A program made the translations under genes and the position numbers. A stretch of DNA of 64,000 nt, from the NCBI GenBank assembly GCA_025201805.1, contig MU619256.1:101356-165355 (forward strand), given 5' to 3'. This DNA comes from Parasitella parasitica (taxonomy: Eukaryota > Mucoromycota > Mucoromycetes > Mucorales > Mucoraceae). Below the pieces are notes generated by a model. It ran no database searches, was not told the DNA's origin, and saw nothing but the letters and a program-made list of their open reading frames with translations. Below, piece by piece: positions 46,074-56,588 of the stretch. How positions within the stretch are numbered: position 1 is the first letter of the stretch; the number at the start of each line of letters is the position of its first letter.

Positions 46074-48235
46074 ACATACACATACACACATATATTTGCA
46101 TTATTTGTATCATATTCATATCAAAATAAAGCCCTTATCATATTTGTCAAGCAACTGTTATGTATCATGTACATTCAAATGCAACCCTCAAATGTGTCTG
46201 GTTGTAATTTGTATCATGTAGACTTTATATCGCTAACGTATGTAGCATTTCTATGTGTTGTATGCAGTTTGCTTTGTTTTTTTTTTTTTTTATTTTACCC
46301 TTTTTCATCACTAATCCTTTTTCTGCAAATGCATTTCCCCTTGTTGTTGACAAATAAATTAGCATTTGAGTTGGACTTTAGGGAAACTTGAATAGCTGTA
46401 TTTTATGACAAGTGTGTCATTAAACTCTTGATTCCAGTTATTCTCTGTGTTTGTACCATTTACGCTCAAATAGTGATCACATCATTATATGATTCAATGA
46501 AGTTTCCAGAATTTGTTTTCGTATGAGATAAATACTATTTTGCTCAACTGAGCTATTTCATCTCCTTATTCTGCTGTATCTTATATACATAGGAGATCAG
46601 GAGGCATTTACGCGTTTCAGCTCATGTATTACTGCTATCGCTGAAAAAGCCAGTGTAGAGGAGGCATTTGCGATTTTGCGAAGGCTGTGCTCCTGTGATT
46701 CGTTTGTCAAGATGAATCCTGCTTTATGGTATTATTGTTGCAGTTAGTGCAAATATAATAATAGATAATAGGGTGTATGTGTGGTCCGATTATACATATT
46801 AAGCATTTATCACTGACTATTTTTTCAATTCTTCTGAGCTTATTATTACAAACTGTCTTCAATGCACAGCTTTCTCTTGTAATTGGAAGTTTGTAACCTG
46901 TTTACGCAAAGAACTTTTACCAATCAATGCACCGCGCCACTGATGTCCTTAACTGCCCATTCTTTTTGTTTTAAATAAAAAAAAAATATGAATGGGATGC
47001 AATGTGAGCATTTAAGAAGGGATCATTGCTATTTATACAATCGATTATGAGAGCCCAAGGATGAAAAGGATTAAACATCAACCGATGCCTTCAGACCACT
47101 TTGAAATTTACGAATGTAAACTTAGTATTTGATAGGCAATAAATATATTCTATGTACAGCCAAATCTGCAAATTCTAGTTTTTTTTTCCAGGCGATTTAA
47201 AAAGCCAGGTATATTGAATCATTTGTATTGCAAAGAATAACAATTTTTTCGTGTCAAAATTAACGACTTTATTGTATTACTTGGCTGCTTCGTTAGAATC
47301 TGAACTTGAACAGAGTGCAGCGTAAGATGTTCACTCATGCCAGCAGGACACAGCTTCATAAAACATCTGCTATTCGAAAAGGAGCGTAATCTAGGTTTTG
47401 ATCTAAGAATCCCTGTTGTAAGTGGTGCTTTAGACTCGTGTCGAGTAAGACCAGCTCTTGCTGTTTGGGTCAATTGCTGGGAATTACATTACAAAGTCTA
47501 GCTGGATGAAATGTCAAACAGTACAATTGGTCAATAGCGCAATTTGATCTATAATATCATCGACAATACAGTTACCAAATAAATGTTTTCAAAACAAGGC
47601 CAGCAAAAGACTGAATACTTGATATAATATCTGCTATTGACAGCTTTGTTTTACTTTAACTGATAGCCGTTACCCAATATAGACTACGAGAACGAACTTT
47701 GATCAAGTCTTTCATGCTCTTACTCTGGATCACTTTATCCAATAAAAAGTCAAGCCACAGCTCTTCAATACTGCTTACACTCTACTAAGGACAAACTCAA
47801 TTGATATGGCCTCAATGCAACATAAATAGTATGATATCCACATCTACTTCTCTAGCCTTAGTCATGAATTATGCTACTCTGGTAGTTTAATACAAAGATT
47901 CTCGTAGTCAAAACCGCAAATTTACATCGATTTTTTTTTTTTGCAGAAACACAGCTATTTCATCTGTCCTCAGTATTTCTCATAGCAACTAGTGTTTTGA
48001 TGATTTGTATCGGACACAGTAGTTATCAGAAAAGCATAGTCACAACACACCTCTTCCTTTGTCCGTACGCAAAGATGTATGCATATATTCTACAGATATA
48101 GGACAACAAAACGATTGGCGCTGCGGTAATTTTGCTTGGATATTTTTATTTCGTATAGATATAATCAATTTTTGCTCATGACAATAAATGTCCAAAATTG
48201 TAGGTTATAATGATAGTATAGTGATCACAGCGTAA
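46074..48235. other. Intergenic region containing one isolated exon-like block
   Basis: About 2.2 kb. From about 46590 to 46747 the plus strand carries a block that follows a TACATAG acceptor-like site. It reads GDQEAFTRFSSCITAIAEKA, then SVEEAFAILRRLCS, to a TAG. It looks coding but could not be joined to an upstream exon. The rest is AT-rich with T runs (46277-46292, about 47935) and no gene. Confidence 0.45.
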
Positions 48236-49698
48236 TTAGTCCCTGGGCCAAACTTCCAATTCCTTGTAACCGTCGATAATCTCACTCAATTTCTCTGTTG
48301 TCAACAAGGGGACTGAGTAAGTGAATCCGGTGTCACGTTCGATTTTGGATCCGTCAACAGAAAGGGTATTGTTATACAGCAACTCCTTGTCGATGTAAGG
48401 CGACAATGGCGTAACCACAATGCCATTTTTACGAACAAGTTCTGCCCATGGTGCCAAGTGTTTTTCATTGACAACGTCAATAACAGAGTCCAAGTTGAGC
48501 TAGGGAAACAAAGAAAAAGGAGCGTTTAATTTTCGAAATCTGATTAAACACGTAACGCAACACAGCGGACTTTACCTTTGCAAAAGAAGACACCACATTA
48601 CCATGGTAACCGGTTTTTATATTGAAAATAAGTTCCAAACGCTCGTTGATAGTTTGCTGATCTGTGCCCTGTTTATCTGCTAGGTTGAAAATAGGCACTT
48701 GGCCTGAAGAGCCGATACTGTTGTCGGTGTACCACTGTGCCAAATGCCAACAGGCCCTTGATACGTCGTTTACATGAACCGTGTTAAGTTTTAAATCTTT
48801 TGACCAAAGCAATTTCATTTCTTCATCAAGGTATTTGTAGATCCTGCCGATAATCAAACGTGGTGCTATACGGACAAAACGATGTAACATAAATAAACCA
48901 CACACAAAGACGCTATAAACACAACTTACTCAGGCCTGAAAGAGCACCAGGACCGTAAACAACAGCAGGACGAAGGATAATCAGGTTTATGCTATTGCAC
49001 ACATGTGAATGCCTTTTCAGAGGAACTGCGTTTGCGTCTGTCTTACCCTTTAATCTTTTTCAGCTCTTCTTCTGCTTTGTATTTGTGTTTGGCGATGACT
49101 GTCCAAGGATTGATTTTTGACGATTCTGTAGAGGCTTCCTGCAGTAGTAAAGCAAGCCAAACAGTAAGCAATCCAACGTCGACCAATGCAAAGTTATAAA
49201 AATAAAAATTAATAATTAAAAGCTCACCTGGCTGCTATCGTACACTTCAGCAGTGGACATTTCAATAAAGACTTTTACGTTTCTTTTCGCTGCTTCCTTT
49301 GCGCAATTGACGGAGAGATTGAAAATACGTTCCTGATAGATTTCAGGTACCTGGGAATACTTTGTTTCAGCAGCAAAATTGAAGACATAATCAAACTGTT
49401 TGCCGTCTTCCCTATCAAAGCATGCCGCAATAGAAGCTAGAGCACGTGTTAGGTGTGCCATGTACATGTACATATGTGGATTTCTTTGTTTTACCTTGGT
49501 TGATCAGATTGGTCTGTCTGAATTCTACTTTGGAAAAGTCGCTTTTAAATGTCTCTGACAAGTACGCTGTTTGTGGAAGCATTTTATCAGCAACTCGGAT
49601 GTCTGCCACCAAGTTGTTTGTTGATAAATAGTGCACAAAGTTTCTCCCAATGAAACCAACACCGCCTAATACCAGCACATTAACCTTTTCATCTTGAG
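48236..49698 (-). CDS. NAD-dependent epimerase/dehydratase-like SDR protein (5' end in assembly gap)
   Basis: Exons: (gap)49698-49495, 49436-49228, 49138-49047, 48991-48930, 48865-48576, 48499-48236; about 373 aa visible. The first readable residues are QDEKVNVLVLGGVGFIGRNF, a Rossmann glycine motif (GGVGFIG), so only a few N-terminal residues including the start codon are lost in the gap. Further landmarks: FDYVFNFAAETKYSQVPEIY, VFIEMSTAEVYD, LIILRPAVVYGPGA, TPRLIIGRIYKYL and LNTVHVNDVSRACWHLAQWY. These define an extended SDR (NAD(P)-binding epimerase/dehydratase). The usual YxxxK catalytic pair is not apparent: the expected place reads PWTVIAKHKYKAEEEL. Substrate unknown. Confidence 0.85.
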
Positions 49699-49728
49699 NN
49701 NNNNNNNNNNNNNNNNNNNNNNNNNNNN
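49699..49728. other. Assembly gap (30 N) next to an A run
   Basis: Thirty undetermined bases immediately followed by 21 A (49729-49749). The gap removes the start codon of the SDR gene. A T-rich leader on the coding strand probably continues through it. Confidence 0.99.
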
Positions 49729-49879
49729 AAAAAAAAAAAAAAAAAAAAAGAAAGAGAGACAAATCCCCACTGTCCGGAGAAGAGGTCTAACCCAGCTGAA
49801 AACACCAATGGTGCCTTTGTAACACAACCGCTTAAACAGTTTTGTGTGGTTTGCGTGGAAGGAGTTTGGGTGTGAAACT

Positions 49880-49887
49880 TTATATAA
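49880..49887 (-). promoter_or_regulatory. Possible TATA box of the SDR gene
   Basis: The minus strand reads TTTATATAAA about 150 bp upstream of the expected SDR start, a good TATA-like element. The position is only approximate relative to the transcription start because the leader runs into the assembly gap. Confidence 0.4.
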
Positions 49888-50381
49888 ATCCATAGATTCT
49901 TTGATCTACGGGGCCTGTATCTACATATGCACATATCTTTTGGATCAGATTTGAAGAAACTGTAAAAGACGACATGCCATTTCACACCTATGGCGCTGTA
50001 CCACAGACATCCAACTGTGCAAATGACGCACGGCTTATATAATTTGTACATGACAAAGCTATGTAATCAAGATTTGAGGCTTTCTAACCTCAGCAATGTT
50101 GATGTATTATGGCAGTAAAACGAAGGAACGGTCAGAATGGTGCTATTTCCATCATCATCATATGTAACAAATAAACAGACTATAAATACACAAGTTGAAA
50201 AACCGTGTGATGTGTCCCCTTTTTTCCTGTCTTCTGCACCCATTGTAATAATTATATAGTGTATTTGCTAATTGTATAATATTATTAAGTCAATCAGTTT
50301 GGTGCGACTTTAACCTATTTTACCACATCATTATTGTGCATCTATTTTTTTTCCTCCCCTCCTCTTTCTTTCCTTTATTAC
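49888..50381. other. Divergent intergenic region between the SDR and chitin synthase genes
   Basis: No gene seen. The right end (50346-50378) is a T/C-rich tract directly before the chitin synthase start, as is common in fungal leaders. Confidence 0.45.
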
Positions 50382-53300
50382 ATGAATCCCTCCAATAACG
50401 TCGCTGCTGCTGCTGCTGCTGCTGCTACTTCTGCAGCGGGTCGTTCAACATCACTGCGACGAAACATGTCAAAATCATCGCAATCAGATGCCAATAGACC
50501 CAAGAGACAAAAATCACTAGTGAGACCAGAGCGAGAGCGAAATGATCCAAACGGCCGTCTCTATCACTATCGCCAAAGAGCTGCTCACGAGCCGGATCAC
50601 AGCCATCCCAGCACGACTGGGAACCAGCCCCCACAGGCTCCACCCACATCAGCACGCTTAGAACGAAGAACGACCACGAGCAAACAATTCCTCAGGCGCG
50701 GAAAGAGCATATTGGGCCGAGAAGAAAAGCAAGAGGACGAGCAAGAGATCCAGCAGCAAGAGACGGAATACAGCAACAGAAAATCGAGCTTATTTTCTGG
50801 ATTCAGCCCTTGGATGACCTACTGTCGCATTCTAACGTGCTGCATACCAAAGCCTTTGCTTCGATGTGCGGGTAAGTGCCATTTGGTGATAAATATACTA
50901 GTAGTGATGGATTCATCAATTTCTCACATGCAAAAAAAAAAAAAAAAAAAAAAAAAAAGGAATACCTGATGGTCCTGCGCAGATGGCTTGGCGTGAAAAA
51001 ATAGGCTTGGTTTCTTTCATCCTGTTCATTATGGGATGTGTTGGCTTTTTGACTTTTGGATTTACTCAGGCGGTGTGTCCCATTCCGCCTTTGAGTGTTC
51101 GTGGAGGCCAAGTGAGTCCAGGCTACCTGATTATTGCAGGTTGGGCCTACATGATGGCTGAATGGGAGCATCCGGTAGGGCCTAGCAACGAGCCAACCAA
51201 CATACTCTTTCCCCCAGTCAACGCTGGTGGCATGGATGCGACATTTTTATTTCAAACAAGTCAACCCGACTGTGCATCTGTGTTTACGCCAATTCAAGGT
51301 GATCAGCAAATCTACTTTCCATGCCAATTGTTTAACCCAAATTCGACCATCCCACCTGACCCTTCCCAATTTACAAACCAAACATCCTGCCACCTAGTAG
51401 CAAATGCGCGCAATGTTTACAGCGGATTCCAGAGCCAAGGCGTGCCAAAATCTGCGGGTGGGTTTGATAAAGCAGCCCGGGTTTACTATGACTGGAATGA
51501 CGTTACAGCTGAAAGCTCGCTCAGTGTTTACAATGGGTATTTATTTCTATCTTTAGTTGATCTGCTGCCGGCATTAATCTTATCTTTTATTAGAAACGTG
51601 TTGAATCTGAAACTGTTATCATCGCTGCCACCCGCCTACTTTCAGACAAATGCAAACGGCCTGATTGCCGCCATCAAACAGGACGTCACCCAGTTTTCAG
51701 GAAAGGACATTACCCGAATCATCAACGCAAACAGAGCAAACGACGAAGGCTTGTGGGAGCAGGAGGCACGCTGTCTGTCCGCAACCATCATGGTAGGCTC
51801 GTTGGACACCATCAGCATCGGCTGCATGGCATCAGACATTGTGCTGTATGTCTCTTTGGCTGTCATTTTGGGCGTCATCCTCGTCAAATTTGCGTTGGCT
51901 GTCATTTTTGGCTGGTTTTTGTCGTGGAAATTGGGAAACTTCAAAGAGGGCGAATCCTATGCTGCGAGAATGAAGCGCGAGGCAGAAATTGAAAATTGGA
52001 CAACCAACATGCAGGCCGCTGCTCCGCTGTCGAAACCTCGAATTCAGTCGCAGTTTTATGGCGCCGGCAGCAGCAAACGCAAGAGCCTGTTTCCTCAGAC
52101 ATCCCGCTTCACCCAGCCTTTGCACGGCTCCACCCGCTTTGATACCGAGAAAGTTGCAAATGCTTCAGCTGTCTGGAGAACCCCAAATAGGTATTGTTTA
52201 TTTTTTTTTTATTTTTTTTTTTATTTTTTGCCCAAGTGGTACATGAATTTACAAACAACAACACATCTATTCTTAGCGCTTTGGAAGGTCACGTGAATCG
52301 ACAATCCATGATGTATGGCTTGGATGGAGCTGGCAGACATTCCTCGTACATGCTGGGCTCACCAGACGGCTACAATACCAGTAGATCGTCGTTTTACAAC
52401 ACGCCGTCAGCATCGGCTCGATTTTTGGGCGTTGATCCGCACGCTCGTCGCTCATCCATCACATCCTCTGACTTGGCAAGCAGCACCGACACGCACTCAT
52501 CCGGGCCAGCATGTCCCTATCCCATCTCGCGTCATGCAGTGAGACAGCCTCCTTCAGACTACATGCCCTTTAATTTCCCCCTTGCTCACACCATCTGTCT
52601 AGTGACATGCTACTCAGAAGGCGAGGCAGGCATTCGCATTACACTTGACTCCATTGCCACCAGCGACTACCCCAACAGCCACAAGCTCCTGTTGGTCATT
52701 TGCGATGGCTTAATCACCGGGGCTGGCGAAACCATGTCCACACCCGATATATGTGTCAACATGATGAGGGATCTGATCGTCCCTGCAAATCAAGTAGAGT
52801 CGTATTCGTACGTAGCATTGGCCGATGGCTCGCGGCAGAACAACATGGCCAAGGTGTATGCCGGCTTTTATAAATATGACGATACCACAGTTGACAAGGC
52901 GCATCAGCAACGTGTTCCTATGATTACTATTGTCAAATGTGGCACCCCTGAGGAGCAGGAGAAAGCAGGCAAGCCGGGCAACCGTGGCAAGAGAGACTCT
53001 CAAATCATCCTAATGCAATTTATGCAGAAGGTCATGTTTGATGAGCGTATGACGACCATGGAATACGAGTTCTTCAACGGCATCTGGCGCGTCGCAGGCG
53101 TTCCTCCTGACGCGTACGAGATCGTTCTGATGGTTGATGCCGATACAAAGCTGTTTCCCGACGCACTTTCAAGACTTATATCATGTGCTGTCAAAGACCC
53201 TGAAATTTCAGGCCTTTGTGGTGAAACCAAGATTGCCAACAAGACAGACAGCTGGGTCACCATGATGCAGGTGTTTGAATACTACATCTCCCATCATCAG

Positions 53301-54781
53301 TCCAAGGCTTTCGAGTCCATCTTTGGCGGCGTGACATGCTTGCCTGGCTGTTTCTGCATGTACCGTATCAAGGCGCCCAAGGGCCCGGACGGCTACTGGG
53401 TCCCTATCCTCGCAAACCCTGACATTGTTGAGCGCTATTCTGAAAACATAGTAGATACACTGCATAAAAAGAATCTGCTGCTTTTGGGCGAAGATCGCTA
53501 TTTGTCTACATTGATGCTTCGAACCTTTCCTAACAGAAAGATGATGTTTGTTCCACAGGCCGTGTAAGTTGCTGAGTGTGTTTTATTATTGGTTAAATGT
53601 GTACGTTTTAAACTGACAAAAAAAATCGATGGCTTTATAGATGCAAAACAGTGGTCCCTGACACTTTTATGGTGCTGCTGTCTCAGCGCAGACGCTGGAT
53701 CAACTCCACCATCCACAACCTAATGGAGCTGCTGTTTGTACACGATCTCTGCGGCACGTTTTGTTTTTCGATGCAGTTTGTCATTTTTATGGAGCTGGTC
53801 GGCACGTTGGCCCTGCCTGCAGCCATTTCCTTTACGCTGTACCTGATTGTGATGGCTATTTTGGGACAGCCTGCTTTGATTCCGCTCATCCTTCTGGCAT
53901 TAATACTGGGCCTGCCGGCTGTGCTTATTGTGATGACGAGCAGAAAGATTGTCTATGTTGGCTGGATGATGGTTTATTTGATCAGCTTGCCTATTTGGAA
54001 TTTCGTACTGCCCACCTACGCCTACTGGCATTTCGATGACTTTTCGTGGGGCGATACTCGCAAGGTAGAAGGTGCAAAATCAGACAAGAAGGGAGGCCAC
54101 GCGGACAAAGACGGCGAGTTTGATAGCAGCGTGATTACCATGAAGAAATGGAGCGAGTACGAAAAGGAACGAAGAACCAACGAGGCAATTGAGCGCAACA
54201 TGCCTATTCCTCGCTTCCTGGATAAACCCAGAGGCAGCCTTGACATCTTTAGGGACTCTGTGTTCCCCAAGCGCTACAGCAAGACGGGTTCAGCAGGATC
54301 CAACGAATCAGACATGCCACTCACTCAGATGGGGGCTGTATCTGGGTATGCAGCAACGAAGCTGCTACCCCAGAGACAGACAACGAAAGCTGTTATAAAT
54401 GAGAGCATTGTCGACGATCTAATCATCGAAGAGGGACGCGGCAAAAACCAAGCGCCATCATCATCAACAACTGATATCCCGTTGACTACAATGCATTCCC
54501 AAGAGGCGCCTGTCTTGAACAGACCACGCGGAAGCTACAATGCGAATCTGACTGATTTTCCCGCAGAAGAGGAGGATGAAGATGATGCGTATCATCAAAC
54601 ATCTCTGCTATCACCAAACAGACAGACAAGCTTTAGCGCAAACAACGAATGGTCGAATCCAGCACCTCACCACTACCACCAGACAACAAACAGTTACGAA
54701 AGCCCTCTTTTAGACTCGTACCCATCAAAATCTACCAATATACCCTTGCCCCCACCTCACGACAATGATCCTAGAACATAG
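50382..54781 (+). CDS. Chitin synthase, class IV type
   Basis: Five exons: 50382-50871, 50960-51536, 51594-52190, 52277-53563, 53641-54781. They total 4092 nt (1363 aa). The N-terminus is poly-Ala, Ser/Arg-rich and cytosolic, then TM helices ([20 protein letters not shown]) flank a large loop. The catalytic GT2 domain contains [73 protein letters not shown] (near residue 960) and the processivity/acceptor motif QRRRW (near residue 999). C-terminal TM helices and a long hydrophilic tail follow. It polymerises UDP-GlcNAc into chitin at the plasma membrane; the architecture matches class IV (yeast CHS3 type). Intron 2 is 57 nt with no in-frame stop. Intron 1 ends in A27 then G instead of a pyrimidine tract. 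Confidence 0.95.
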
Positions 54782-55699
54782 GCTGCGCTGTGGCAGTAGT
54801 AGTAGTAGTAGCAGTAGTAGTGTTAAAATAAAACTTGGTATCGTTTTATGGATAAAATATCTTGAAAAGGAAAATGGCTATATATCGATGTTTGTTTATA
54901 ACGGTATAAGATTTCAGGATGGTTTCCATTTGTTATTTCTTTAGTGCTGGTCTCTTGTGTGCATAACATGCATGTACAATGTATAGTCTAATCTATCACC
55001 ATTCGCTGCCCCCCCCCCTTTTTTTTTGTTCCTCTTCTCTTCTTTTGTACACATATATATATCAAATTACTCATCCAAGTTGCAAGATAACTGGCAACAC
55101 AAGTATGATTCTGGAATCTCGCAAGTGTATCAGTTGTACATGCAATTCCCAAATACAAATGTTTTATATTAAATAAATCAAGCAAGAGAAAAAAATATAC
55201 AGTACCACGTTGTACATTTGCTACCCAAACTCGTGATACTTGAATCCGTTTTTTCCATTTCGCTTCAACTGTATATTATACGTTTCAATCAGCAATACTC
55301 TCTTTTAACGCGCCCGAATCAACAAAGCATCATAGATTCCATGTGGCAAGATAACAAACATTATCATGGGATTAAGATAAAAAAAAAGCCCAAAGTTGAG
55401 AAATTTCTCGACCGGTTTTTTTCGCTGTTTAGTGCTAAGCATAATGCATATGATTCTCACTTCTTTTTTTTGATTTCGTGCTACATCGGTCCTTTGTTTT
55501 TAAGCTATTGAAAAAGGAGGAGAGTTTTGGGCACCAGCACTTTGATTATAAACAAAGACGACATGGCAGATCAAAGAGATGAATTTCCAAGAGTTCCATG
55601 CGCATCAAATGAAACTGTTGTAGAAAAAGAAAACAGATGATGTTTAACCATGGTAACTGCTATAGAATTTTAAAGGTCATATTGTTATTTGTGTACATG

Positions 55700-55730
<31 letters not shown>

Positions 55731-56588
55731 ATGTGGCAATGTATACCGTATTCATCCATTAAGTAACCCAATTACTTTACCTAAAAGACTCAAATTCTCA
55801 CTCACCAATAAATTTTGTTTATTATGCATTTATCCTTTTGTGAAACCTTAACAGAAGGGTGCCTTTTTTTCAGTGTGCGTTTGTTATATACTATCGCCTA
55901 TACAGTATCCTACATGTGATTCATGGCAAGGAGAGAAAAATAAACAGATACAAGCCTTCGTTCTTGTTTTTAATAGAACTCAATGATGGAAATCATTGCT
56001 AACCTAAGATTTATTGTGTATATAGCACATTCAAATTACTGCCTCTCATTTCGGCTCCTCCACTTCTCCTGCCTTCCCTGAGACTCCCCCGTTTTCTTTG
56101 ATTGATTCCGCCTCCCTTGGCAGAAACATGATGACAAAATTTAGCTTGTTTGGCTATCCTGAAGAAATATTCCCATAGCATTTAGTGTAGCCAAATTAAT
56201 CTTTTTTGTATATAGATCAGAAAACCCTGCAGTACGGCAACAATAGGCGTGAAAAACAGAACTGGATGTCGTCGTTTGATCATCCGCCTGCAACACACAC
56301 TAGATACAACGTCTCTAGGTCGTACTAATCAGACGATAACATCTATCATTATACATGGATTCAATCGTTTTTCCGTTGATTGAGATCACAACAACCGTAT
56401 AAAGATAAATTCCAAGCTTCTTCTTTCTCTCTTTCTTTCTTCTTGTTTTCTTTACCCTTTTTTTCTCTAATTTTTTTTTTTAAAAAAAAACCAGCCATTG
56501 TATTATACACACTCGACCTTCGTCTCCCCTCCCCCTAAAAGGCGTTTTTTTATACAGTAGTGGAAATACATAAAACAGCAAAGCAAAA
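54782..56588. other. Intergenic region upstream of PMA1
   Basis: About 1.8 kb without a gene. It contains a TAG/CAG trinucleotide repeat at about 54796-54821, a C run near 55010-55018, and a compound TA/GT microsatellite at 55699-55732. A long pyrimidine-rich stretch lies at 56417-56480 upstream of the H+-ATPase start, as expected for a very highly expressed fungal gene. Confidence 0.5.
55699..55732. repeat. Compound TA/GT microsatellite
   Basis: About nine TA units run directly into about eight GT units in the intergenic region upstream of PMA1. Confidence 0.85.

Noticed and set aside
46167-46391. A 74-codon plus-strand frame downstream of the RhoGEF
   Set aside because: It depends on a T homopolymer translating as poly-Phe and has no other coding features.
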